The notes under the pieces: model-generated
What the model was told of the DNA's origin: nothing
The model's database searches: none
Seen by the model: only the letters and a program-made list of their open reading frames with translations
Shown here: positions 1 to 6,218 of the stretch, one piece after another
Layout: every line of letters begins with the position of its first letter
Numbering within the stretch: position 1 is the first letter of the stretch
NCBI GenBank assembly: GCA_947631865.1
Contig: CANRNF010000032.1
Coordinates: 1 to 32,417, forward strand
Length of the DNA stretch: 32,417 nt
Origin: an uncultured Oscillospiraceae bacterium
Lineage (GTDB): Bacteria; Bacillota; Clostridia; Oscillospirales; Oscillospiraceae
Reading direction: 5' to 3'
Position numbers and translations under genes: made by a program

Positions 1-126
1 GCGGCGACTGCTGCTGATACTGCAGCGGGCAAGGCGAACACGGCGGCGACTGCTGCTGATACTGCAGCGGGCAAGGCGAACACGGCGGCGACTGCTGCTG
101 ATACTGCAGCGGGCAAGGCCAACACC
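1..126 (+). repeat. 42-bp in-frame tandem repeat, three copies
   Basis: Copies lie at 1-42, 43-84 and 85-126. The first two are identical and the third differs only near its end (two G to C changes). Each copy encodes 14 residues (AATAADTAAGKANT). The array may continue to the left of the window. Identity at the DNA level, not just the protein level, suggests recent duplication by slippage or recombination. Confidence 0.9.
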
Positions 127-405
127 GCTGCCGCCGACGCGACCACGGCAGCGGGCGCCGCAAACGACGCCGCAAAGGCCGCCACGGACGCCGCCGACGC
201 CGCCACTGGCGCGGCGGGTGAAGCCGACGCCGCCACGGACGCTGCCCTGGACGCGGCGGAGCGGGCCAACGCCGCCGCGCAGATCGTGGAGGAGGGCTTG
301 ACCACTATCCTTATTGACGACCAAGACGACGCAAAGACCTGGGCGGCGTCCTTTGTCATAAAGTCCGGCCACCTTGTCCTGGTGGCGGACGAAAAAACCG
401 CATAA
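1..405 (+). CDS. Alanine-rich repeat phage tail-fibre-like protein (5' truncated)
   Basis: Reading frame 1 is open from the first base to a TAA at 403-405, giving the last 134 residues of a protein that begins outside the window. The first 42 residues are three copies of a 14-residue unit (two heptads) rich in Ala, Thr, Asp and Gly. The next ~60 residues keep a looser AA-D-AA pattern and end in AERANAAAQIVEEG, which looks like a coiled-coil or trimeric shaft. A short globular tail of about 35 residues ends in LVADEKTA. Such repeats are common in phage tail fibres and baseplate connectors. It sits 12 bp upstream of the variable tail protein in the same orientation, so a role in the same tail-tip structure is likely, but the exact family is not recognised. 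Confidence 0.75.
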   Translation, partial: AATAADTAAGKANTAATAADTAAGKANTAATAADTAAGKANTAAADATTAAGAANDAAKAATDAADAATGAAGEADAATDAALDAAERANAAAQIVEEGLTTILIDDQDDAKTWAASFVIKSGHLVLVADEKTA

Positions 406-417
406 TGGAGGTACAAA

Positions 418-2184
418 ATGAGCATTGAGAACATCCTGCCCAACGGCGAACAGATGGACCGACTGATAAAGGCCCATGAAGATGGAGCCCCGACCCAGGC
501 CCGCATTGCCGCCGCCCTGGAGCGCATTGCCGAACTGCAGGCGTCCATTGCGGCTGGCTCCGCCGGCGCTGACTTCATCGACGCCACCTTCCGCACGGCC
601 CTGGACGGCACCAACACCACCGCCGTACTCCGGGAATGGTGGCCCATGGCCGCCGGCGACACCCCGGACAAGTACGAACGCCTGGCCCGCTTTGCCACCA
701 TGACCGCCCAGGCCTGGGACGGCAAGGTCTACACGGTGCGCGGCTATTCCGCCGCCACCGCCGACTCGGCCATGACCGCCCTTGACGACCTGGCGCCCCT
801 GGGCAAGGCCGTGCTGGCCACCGACGTGGCCCCTGGCGGCGCTGACTGGGCCGAGGAGGACCCTATGACCTGGTATGTGCGGGCCAACGCCATAAGCAAG
901 CAGGACGGCACCATGGACGTGCAGGCGGTGGAGGGCATCGACCCCGACTTTGACGTGACCGGCGAAAAGGCGCCGGTATACTGCTTTGCCCTGGCCCTGT
1001 GGCGCCGCGTCGTCCGGGACGGCAGCTACACCACCAAAAGCTGGCGGACGACGCCTGCCGCCGATTTTCGGCCCTACGCGGGCGACGTGGCCCCGGACAA
1101 TACCAAGCGCGCCCTGACCTGGCACCCCGCCTTTGACGGCGGCCTGAACAGCAAGGGCAACCTTACCAGCGGCGCCGGGCGCGCTGTGCGGAACTTCACG
1201 TCCGCCACCGCCGGACTGGCCGACGTCCGAAAATGGAACAAATACGAGGGCCTGTGGTGCGACTGCGACACCGAATGGCTGCTGGACATGTGGCAGCTGC
1301 GCCACCAGAACAAGGAAAACAGCAGCATTTTGGAGGGCTGCTCCACCTATAACTTCCAGTATCAGGTGGCCGCCGCCGAAAACGGCGTGACCCGCGTCCT
1401 GCTGGCTGCCAACCAGGCCGCCAACCTTGTGGTGGGCTCCACCGTGTCCATCGGCGACCATTCCGTCAACAGCAACTGGGACCGGGGCCAGGCGGACATG
1501 CGGAACCTGGCCGACAAGGTACGAATCACCAGCATAGCCGAGGTATCCGTGGGAGAGCAGACTTATACGGCCATCAACCTGGACCTGCCGGCGGCCATCG
1601 ACGTGCCCGACACTTCCTGGCTGTCCACTATGCCCTGGCATACCGGCAGCACGGAGCGCGTGCCCGGCCATAAGGACGGGTGCCTGGGGAACCTGACGAA
1701 CGGCAAGTATCCCCTGCGCGTCGCCGGCGTGGAGGCCATGGTGGGCGCCTACGCCCTGGGCCTGGACCCCCTTTACAACGTCGTGCCCGGCTCCGACAGC
1801 ACGCACTGGACTTACGACAAGGTGGCCGTCTGCAGGGACTCCGAAAAGCTGGCCGCCACCATCGGCGAAGGGTACGAAGAAACGGGAATCACCTTCACCG
1901 ACATGCCCCAGGGCTGGCAGTATGTGAAGGAATTTGTGGCCAACGACGACGGCGTGGTATTCCCGGAGATCATCGGCGGCAGCACGACCCAGTGGTATAA
2001 GTCCGCGTTTTACGGCTCGTATGGCGCCGGCGTTCGCTGCCCCTGGCGTTTTGCCGTTCTTGATGTTGGGGGCCATGCCGGCCTGGCCGCCGAGAATGGC
2101 AACGCTGCGCCCGGCGACGCCAGCTGGAGTGGTGTGCCCCGGCTTTCCGGCTCGGGCAAAAAGCGGGGTGAATGGCCGGCGTAA
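418..2184 (+). CDS. DGR-diversified phage tail/receptor-binding protein
   Basis: This 588-residue protein is the target of the retroelement. The start is set by GGAGG at 407-411, seven bases before ATG 418. The N-terminus has a helical AALERIAELQASIAA stretch, followed by a long region without a family I recognise. The C-terminal ~150 residues resemble the C-type-lectin (FGE-like) fold of DGR variable proteins: GWQYVKEFV, then RCPWRF, GGHAGL and GVPRLS. Residues 529-577 are encoded by the variable repeat. Eight of them differ from the template: Tyr535, Val547, Asp549, Val550, Ala563, Asp567, Ser569 and Ser571. The template has Asp at 550 and Asn at the other seven. Eleven constant residues follow (GSGKKRGEWPA). 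Its place among tail and lysis genes argues for a host-binding role at the tail tip; that is inference from context. Confidence 0.9.
   Translation: MSIENILPNGEQMDRLIKAHEDGAPTQARIAAALERIAELQASIAAGSAGADFIDATFRTALDGTNTTAVLREWWPMAAGDTPDKYERLARFATMTAQAWDGKVYTVRGYSAATADSAMTALDDLAPLGKAVLATDVAPGGADWAEEDPMTWYVRANAISKQDGTMDVQAVEGIDPDFDVTGEKAPVYCFALALWRRVVRDGSYTTKSWRTTPAADFRPYAGDVAPDNTKRALTWHPAFDGGLNSKGNLTSGAGRAVRNFTSATAGLADVRKWNKYEGLWCDCDTEWLLDMWQLRHQNKENSSILEGCSTYNFQYQVAAAENGVTRVLLAANQAANLVVGSTVSIGDHSVNSNWDRGQADMRNLADKVRITSIAEVSVGEQTYTAINLDLPAAIDVPDTSWLSTMPWHTGSTERVPGHKDGCLGNLTNGKYPLRVAGVEAMVGAYALGLDPLYNVVPGSDSTHWTYDKVAVCRDSEKLAATIGEGYEETGITFTDMPQGWQYVKEFVANDDGVVFPEIIGGSTTQWYKSAFYGSYGAGVRCPWRFAVLDVGGHAGLAAENGNAAPGDASWSGVPRLSGSGKKRGEWPA
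2001..2148 (+). repeat. DGR variable repeat (VR)
   Basis: This 148-bp segment at the 3' end of the tail gene matches 2250-2397 at an offset of 249 bp. Ten mismatches exist, at 2020, 2056, 2057, 2062, 2066, 2104, 2105, 2116, 2123 and 2129, and each one faces an adenine in the template. Changes are A to G six times, A to T three times and A to C once. All fall in first or second codon positions. The last 19 bases before the end are identical in both copies, as expected of the site where mutagenic homing starts. Confidence 0.97.
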
Positions 2185-2210
2185 AGCCGGACAGAGGGGG
2201 CGCCGCCCCC
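2176..2210 (+). other. Paired hairpins just downstream of the VR
   Basis: Two small GC-rich hairpins follow the VR. The first pairs CCGGC (2176-2180) with GCCGG (2186-2190) over a GTAAA loop that holds the stop codon. The second pairs GGGGGC (2196-2201) with GCCCCC (2205-2210) over a three-base loop. In the Bordetella phage DGR a hairpin or cruciform just after the VR promotes retrohoming. By position these are candidates for the same role. Neither has a T-run, so they are poor terminators. They are absent from the TR copy, as expected of a target-only element. Confidence 0.5.
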
Positions 2211-2249
2211 TGCTCCAGTTTCAACAAAAAGGGTATTATGGCGCGCCCG

Positions 2250-2397
2250 GTCCGCGTTTTACGGCTCGAATGGCGCCGGCGTTCGCTGCCCCTGGCGTTT
2301 TGCCAATCTTAATGATGGGGGCCATGCCGGCCTGGCCGCCGAGAATGGCAACAATGCGCCCGGCAACGCCAACTGGAATGGTGTGCCCCGGCTTTCC
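2250..2397 (+). repeat. DGR template repeat (TR)
   Basis: This is the non-coding donor copy of the variable repeat, 65 bp after the tail gene stop and in the same orientation. It contains 22 adenines. Read in the VR frame it would encode nine Asn AAY codons and one GAT, the codon bias typical of DGR templates, because random change of the first two adenines of AAY can give many residues but no stop. All ten VR differences are at these adenines. Homology stops sharply on the left at 2250. On the right only a short CGGGCAAA is shared after 2397. Confidence 0.97.
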
Positions 2398-2627
2398 ACG
2401 GCGGGCAAACGGTACGATCTTCACCCGCCGAAGATGAACAATCAAAGCGTCATAATATCCGGGCTTATGCCAAAATCATGTAGTACCGACACCGCCGCAA
2501 GGTGGCCGCCAGGCCGTGGGCCTGGTGGGGGCTAGTAGTAATATTCCGGGCTCCTGCTTTAAGGTCCCCGGTCAACCGAAAAGCCCTGCACATAAGGAAA
2601 GATCACAACCCTGGGAAGGGTGACGAT
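2398..2627 (+). ncRNA. TR-RT spacer, probable 3' part of the DGR template RNA
   Basis: This 230-bp stretch between the template and the RT gene has no convincing gene. It can form several hairpins. CGGCGGG (2399-2405) pairs with CCCGCCG (2424-2430). An alternative, mutually exclusive stem pairs ATCTTC (2417-2422) with GAAGAT (2431-2436). CCAGGCC (2509-2515) pairs with GGCCTGG (2519-2525). In studied DGRs the spacer between TR and RT is part of the template RNA and is needed for cDNA priming, so this is the expected place for that function. The assignment is by position and foldability only. Confidence 0.55.
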
Positions 2628-4094
2628 ATGAAGCAGCGGTATAAAGACCTGGACCATGACCTGTGCGTCCTGGCGGTAATAAATGCCTTTGAGGATAAAT
2701 GGGACCGCCAGGACGTCCAGGGCGTCGTCAACAAGTACGGCGGAATCACGCGCGGGGAACTTATGCGCGACGTGGCCCGTGGTCACTTCAACGTCAAGAT
2801 GGAGGCCGCGCATAATATCGCCTATGAACTGGAGCAGCGCGTCCTGGACCTTATGGACGGCGACCCCGACGCCCTGGACCTGGAACCCGTATACGTCCGC
2901 CAGCGTCGTGACGGCATGACCGGCAAAGTGCGGGACATTGCCGACCTCTGCATTTTCCACCAGATATTCGGCCACCTGGTGCGCCTGGGCCTGGACCCGC
3001 TATTCCAGGCCCGCCTGCTTCCCCAGCAGCACGCCAGTATCCCGGACCATGGCCCAGTGGCCTTAAAGCAGCAGGTGGAGCGGTATATGCGGGCCACCAG
3101 CCTGCACATCAACGCGGCCCTAAAGAAGGACATACACCACGCATACCAAAGCACCCAGTACAGTGTGGTGATCCGGCTCCTGCAGAAGGAAATACCTTCC
3201 GCGCGCTGGATTTTCGCCATCCTGGAAGCGTTCGCCCGGATAGCCCCAGGCGGCCACCTTATCATAGGCGGATATATCGACGCCTGGCTGTTCAATTTCG
3301 TCATGTCCTACGCGCTGCGCTACGTCCTAGGGCTGCGCAAGACCCGCCGGGGCAAGTCTGTGCCCCTGGTGGCCAGGGCGCCGTCCTACATGGACGACGT
3401 GGGCCTCATGGGCCGCCGTGTGGCCGACATCAAAAGCGCCGCCCGGAAAATGGGCAAGTGGATGGAGGCCAACCTGGGCGTGACCTGGAAGGACGACAGC
3501 GTCTTGACCGAGTTTTTGACCGTCCGGGAAGAACGCCAGCGGAAAAAGGCGCCGACGCCCGCCGGGCGGGGCTGTCCGGGCCTGGACCTGGGCGGGTACG
3601 TCATGCACCGCACATATACCACCATCCGGCCCCGCATCTACATACGGGCCCGCCGGTCCTATATGCGCGGCGCCCGGAGCGCCGAGGCCACCGGCACCGT
3701 CAACGTGCAGCGCGCCCGGCGTATGAACTCATATTATGGCTACTATAAGCACACGGCCTCCGCCGGCGCAAAACGCAAGTATAACGTCGAACACTTGCAA
3801 AAGCTGGCCGGCCACGTCGTCGCATACCACGACCGCGAAAAAGCGCGGCAACAAAAAAGGAGGGTGAACCTGCAAAATGATCCTGACCTGTACCATGAAC
3901 GAACAGCCGGCCCGCGTGGAGATCGACAGCCTCCCGGAGGGCGGCCAGTACGTCCGCCTGCACGACAACGCGCACCAGGTGGACGTCCCCAGCCCCGACC
4001 CCGACGCGCCCCCCAGCAAGGCCTGGGAATGCGACGAGGCGGCCTTTACCGTCCCCGCCGACCGGGCCCTGACCGTGGAGGGCGTCACCGCTGA
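2628..4094 (+). CDS. DGR reverse transcriptase (mutagenic retrohoming)
   Basis: ATG 2628 is chosen because GGAAGGG lies 7-13 bases upstream; an in-frame ATG at 2502 would translate the spacer. It would copy the TR RNA with adenine errors. Visible RT motifs, numbered from 2628: GKVRDIADLCIFHQIF then HASIPDHG (fingers), KKDIHHAY with catalytic Asp168, IGGYIDAW at 213-220 in the place of the usual GxxxSQ box, YMDD at 254-257, LGVTWKDD, and LGGYVMHRTYTTIRPRI leading into the thumb. The C-terminal MNSYYGYYKHTASAGAKRKY stretch also fits DGR-type RTs. There is no endonuclease or maturase domain. The open frame runs to 4094, but residues after about 411 are a Pro/Arg-rich readthrough of the next gene. 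The real end is probably near 3867, reached if one A of the A6 run at 3853-3858 is dropped. Confidence 0.9.
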   Translation: MKQRYKDLDHDLCVLAVINAFEDKWDRQDVQGVVNKYGGITRGELMRDVARGHFNVKMEAAHNIAYELEQRVLDLMDGDPDALDLEPVYVRQRRDGMTGKVRDIADLCIFHQIFGHLVRLGLDPLFQARLLPQQHASIPDHGPVALKQQVERYMRATSLHINAALKKDIHHAYQSTQYSVVIRLLQKEIPSARWIFAILEAFARIAPGGHLIIGGYIDAWLFNFVMSYALRYVLGLRKTRRGKSVPLVARAPSYMDDVGLMGRRVADIKSAARKMGKWMEANLGVTWKDDSVLTEFLTVREERQRKKAPTPAGRGCPGLDLGGYVMHRTYTTIRPRIYIRARRSYMRGARSAEATGTVNVQRARRMNSYYGYYKHTASAGAKRKYNVEHLQKLAGHVVAYHDREKARQQKRRVNLQNDPDLYHERTAGPRGDRQPPGGRPVRPPARQRAPGGRPQPRPRRAPQQGLGMRRGGLYRPRRPGPDRGGRHR

Positions 4095-4209
4095 TTTTTC
4101 CGCCTGGTGGTCCTTTGGCGCTGCCTACGACCCGGACGCCAGCAGTCCCACCGTGGACGAACGCCTGGCGAACCTGGAGGCCGCCATGCTGGCCCTGGTG
4201 GGCATGTAA
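3877..4209 (+). CDS. Phage protein of unknown function
   Basis: This 110-residue acidic protein starts at ATG 3877 behind GGAGGG at 3859-3864, a rather long spacing. It begins MILTCTMNEQPARVEI, has a Pro/Asp-rich middle (VPSPDPDAP), and ends in a short helix, VDERLANLEAAMLAL, of the kind found at the C-terminus of small tail-associated proteins encoded just before XkdX-like genes. I do not recognise a named family. It is not Avd: it lacks the basic four-helix character of that DGR partner. The RT frame overlaps it by 217 bp, which is discussed under the RT. Confidence 0.75.
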   Translation: MILTCTMNEQPARVEIDSLPEGGQYVRLHDNAHQVDVPSPDPDAPPSKAWECDEAAFTVPADRALTVEGVTADFSAWWSFGAAYDPDASSPTVDERLANLEAAMLALVGM

Positions 4210-4221
4210 GGGGGTGTAAAC

Positions 4222-4365
4222 ATGTTTGCCTTTATCAAGTCCATGTACGACCGTGGGGCCATCACCGCCGCCCAGGTATGGGCGCTTGTGGATCGTCCCG
4301 CCCCGCCCCTGACCGCCGAACAGGCGGCCCAGATATGTGGGCCCCGCCCGGAGGCTGCCGAATGA
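4222..4365 (+). CDS. XkdX-like small phage protein
   Basis: This 47-residue protein has the pattern of the XkdX family: MFAFIKSMYDRGAIT followed by a short helix and a second helix (LTAEQAAQICG). In Bacillus PBSX-like prophages XkdX lies between the tail genes and the lysis genes, exactly as here; its biochemical role is unknown. A GGGGGTG sequence lies at 4210-4216, five bases before the start. Its TGA overlaps the next start in an ATGA arrangement, so the two are likely translationally coupled. Confidence 0.8.
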   Translation: MFAFIKSMYDRGAITAAQVWALVDRPAPPLTAEQAAQICGPRPEAAE

Positions 4366-4577
4366 ACGAGGGTGAAGCGCGGCCCCCGCTGCAGCTAGTG
4401 GAAGCCCTGGGCACCATTACGCGCCTGCAGGCCGACGTCATTACAGACCTGTACGGGCTTCTGCTGCAACACATCACCGCCGAGGAGGCCGACAGCCTCC
4501 CCTGCATGGCGAAACTAAAACAGGCCGACGCGATCCGGGCCGGGATCACGTCGCCGGAAATGGAGGCGGGTGTATGA
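4362..4577 (+). CDS. Small phage protein of unknown function
   Basis: A 71-residue protein beginning MNEGEARPPLQLVEALG, starting at the ATG that overlaps the XkdX stop. It is mostly helical in appearance (LQADVITDLYGLLLQHITAEEADSL) with no signal peptide or membrane segment. Its end overlaps the next gene by ATGA (4574-4577), so it lies within a coupled translation chain. Small helical proteins of this kind often sit between tail and holin genes in clostridial prophages. The function is not known to me. An in-frame upstream extension to 4107 was rejected because it runs through two other genes. Confidence 0.7.
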   Translation: MNEGEARPPLQLVEALGTITRLQADVITDLYGLLLQHITAEEADSLPCMAKLKQADAIRAGITSPEMEAGV

Positions 4578-4861
4578 CCGAAGGCATAGCCGTGGCCCTT
4601 ATCGCTGGCGCCGCCAGCATCGGCGGGGCAGGAATGGGGGCCTACTTTTCCAACCGGAAAAGTAGCGCACTACTTGAATACCGGTTGAAAAAGCTGGAGG
4701 AAAAGGTGGAGGAAAAGGTGGACAAACATAACAACGTCATAGAACGGACCTACGCCCTGGAACAGCAGGCCGCCGTTCAGGAGGAGCGGCAGGACGTGGC
4801 AAACCACCGCATTGCCGACCTGGAGGCAATCGTCGGCCACCTGGCCGGCACGGAAAAATAA
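4574..4861 (+). CDS. Membrane-anchored coiled-coil phage protein (XhlA-like position)
   Basis: A 95-residue protein with an N-terminal hydrophobic segment (residues 4-25, small Ala/Gly-rich), then a coiled coil, LEYRLKKLEEKVEEKVDKHNNVIERTYALE, and a final VANHRIADLEAIVGHL helix. The KHNNVIERT and VANHRI motifs recur in small proteins encoded beside holins in Firmicute prophages. XhlA of PBSX is a comparable membrane-associated lysis factor, although its topology differs (membrane segment at the C-terminus). Start by ATGA overlap with the previous gene. A role in lysis is inferred from neighbours. Confidence 0.75.
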   Translation: MTEGIAVALIAGAASIGGAGMGAYFSNRKSSALLEYRLKKLEEKVEEKVDKHNNVIERTYALEQQAAVQEERQDVANHRIADLEAIVGHLAGTEK

Positions 4862-4873
4862 GGAGGTATCCCT

Positions 4874-5101
4874 ATGAAACAGACTTTTTTGGAACTGCTG
4901 GCGGAAAAGCTGGCGGCGCTGCTGGAAATGCGCACCTTCCTGGCCCTGGCTGCGTGCCTGTTTTTCGGCTACTGCGTATTCAACGGCAGTGTGGGCGCCG
5001 AGGAGGTAAAAAGCGCCTTTTGGATGGTGCTAGGCTGGTATGCCGGCACCAACACCAACAAGACCCCGGAGCAGCGCCTCCCCGATACCGCCAATGGGTA
5101 A
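4874..5101 (+). CDS. Holin-like small membrane protein
   Basis: This 75-residue protein starts behind an AGGAGG at 4861-4866. It has an amphipathic N-terminal helix (FLELLAEKLAALLEMR), one clear membrane segment (TFLALAACLFFGYCVFNG) and a second weaker hydrophobic stretch (FWMVLGWYAGT) before a polar tail. Small size, membrane segments and place two genes before the endolysin suggest a holin or holin partner. It overlaps the next gene by eight bases (ATGGGTAA). Confidence 0.65.
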   Translation: MKQTFLELLAEKLAALLEMRTFLALAACLFFGYCVFNGSVGAEEVKSAFWMVLGWYAGTNTNKTPEQRLPDTANG

Positions 5102-5363
5102 GCACGAAGGGAAGCGCGGCGCCGGCACCCTTACCGTCTTTGTTGTCGCCGTATTCGTCACCGTCCTGGCCTACACGGTGACGGCCTTATACTTCAACTG
5201 GAATGGCCGGGAAATCCAGGACAGCGTCAACACGGGCTTTTATAGCCTGTTCGGCTGCGAGTTTGGCATAACCGGCATTATCCAGGTGGCAAAAACCGTC
5301 TGGGCCAGGATAGACGGGCACAAGAAACAGTCTGATACGAACGAGGAGGCATATTATGGGTAA
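5094..5363 (+). CDS. Second holin-like small membrane protein
   Basis: This 89-residue protein starts at ATG 5094, inside the last codons of the previous gene, with no strong ribosome site of its own, so it is probably translated by coupling. A basic N-terminus (MGKHEGKRG) precedes a long membrane segment (TLTVFVVAVFVTVLAYTVTA). A second hydrophobic stretch, FGITGIIQVAKTVW, follows, with a polar C-terminus. Together with its neighbour it resembles a holin/antiholin pair feeding the endolysin; which is which cannot be told. It again overlaps the following gene by ATGGGTAA. Longer upstream starts in the frame run through the preceding gene and were rejected. Confidence 0.65.
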   Translation: MGKHEGKRGAGTLTVFVVAVFVTVLAYTVTALYFNWNGREIQDSVNTGFYSLFGCEFGITGIIQVAKTVWARIDGHKKQSDTNEEAYYG

Positions 5364-6168
5364 ATGCACAGCTGCCCAGGCCGTCGCGGCCATGGACTAC
5401 TGGGTGGGGTATATGGAAAAGGCCACGTCCGCATACGCCACCAGCCGGGACAAGTCCGTTTTTACGCGGAACGCCGGCCACAATAACTGGACCTATGCCG
5501 GCCATATCAGCGGCCTAAATGGCGGCACTGGCGCCGCCTGGTGCGCCATGCAGGACGGCCTGGCCATATACGAGGCCTGCGGCAACAATAAGACCCTGGC
5601 CAAAGAGGTTTTGTGGGGCGTCTGGCCGTACACCAACGCCGGCCAGGTCTACGACGCGGCCCCCGCCAGCATGAAGGGCAAGCGCGGCTCCTGGAAGCCC
5701 CAGCCGGGTGACATCATCGACTTTCAGCAGGGCGGCGTCCGGGTGCATACCGCCATGGTCTATGCGGTGGATGATAAATACGTCTACACCGACGAGGGCA
5801 ACAGCTCCGACATGTGCAAGCGCCGGTCCTACCTGCTGACGGATACATACATCTGCGAGTATGTCCGCCCCAACTACGCCGCCGCCTCCGGCGACGATCC
5901 GGCCCTGCCCGAAAAGGACCAGTACGGCGCGGTGGTCTATCGGGACATCGGCCTGCACGAACTTTCCAAGGGCTGCGCCGGCCCCGAGGTAAAGACCATC
6001 CAGCGTATCATTTACGCCCGTGGCATCAATAAGAGCCTGGACGTTGACGGCGCTTTCGGGCCCGCCACCAAGACCGGCGTTATTGCCCTCCAGCGCCAGC
6101 TGGGCCTGTCCCAGGACGGCATAGTGGGCAAAGACACCTGGCTCAAGGTCCTGCGGGAACTGGACTAA
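5356..6168 (+). CDS. Phage endolysin: Cys peptidase/amidase with peptidoglycan-binding domain
   Basis: A 270-residue cell-wall hydrolase expected to cut host peptidoglycan at the end of the phage cycle. The N-terminal ~175 residues look like a CHAP/NlpC-P60-type papain-like fold: Cys63 in GAAWCAMQDG, His131 in VHTAMVYAVDD, and a likely third residue in DEGN (146-149). PQPGDIIDF (116-123) is the typical strand before the histidine. Residues ~200-270 are a peptidoglycan-binding type 1 domain: GPEVKTIQRIIYARG, LDVDGAFGPATKTGVIALQRQLGL and DGIVGKDTWLKVL. No signal peptide is present, so release would need the holins just upstream. The start ATG 5356 follows GAGGAGG at 5343-5349. Confidence 0.92.
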   Translation: MGKCTAAQAVAAMDYWVGYMEKATSAYATSRDKSVFTRNAGHNNWTYAGHISGLNGGTGAAWCAMQDGLAIYEACGNNKTLAKEVLWGVWPYTNAGQVYDAAPASMKGKRGSWKPQPGDIIDFQQGGVRVHTAMVYAVDDKYVYTDEGNSSDMCKRRSYLLTDTYICEYVRPNYAAASGDDPALPEKDQYGAVVYRDIGLHELSKGCAGPEVKTIQRIIYARGINKSLDVDGAFGPATKTGVIALQRQLGLSQDGIVGKDTWLKVLRELD

Positions 6169-6218
6169 ACCATGGGGGCCGTGACGTTCGCCGGCACCAC
6201 GCCGGCCTGATCCTGCGC

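Noticed and set aside
1..126. CRISPR array
   Set aside because: The repeats are directly adjacent with no spacers and are in frame within an alanine-rich protein.
1934..2437. A 167-residue frame spanning both VR and TR
   Set aside because: It repeats the same out-of-frame peptide twice because VR and TR are near-identical; it is a shadow of the repeat pair.
2628..3867. Group II intron or retron reverse transcriptase
   Set aside because: There is no maturase or endonuclease domain, no intron RNA and no retron msr/msd; the adjacent VR/TR pair with adenine-only changes identifies a DGR.
3877..4209. Avd accessory protein of the DGR
   Set aside because: The protein is acidic and Pro/Asp-rich, not a basic four-helix bundle, and lies after the RT among tail-end genes.
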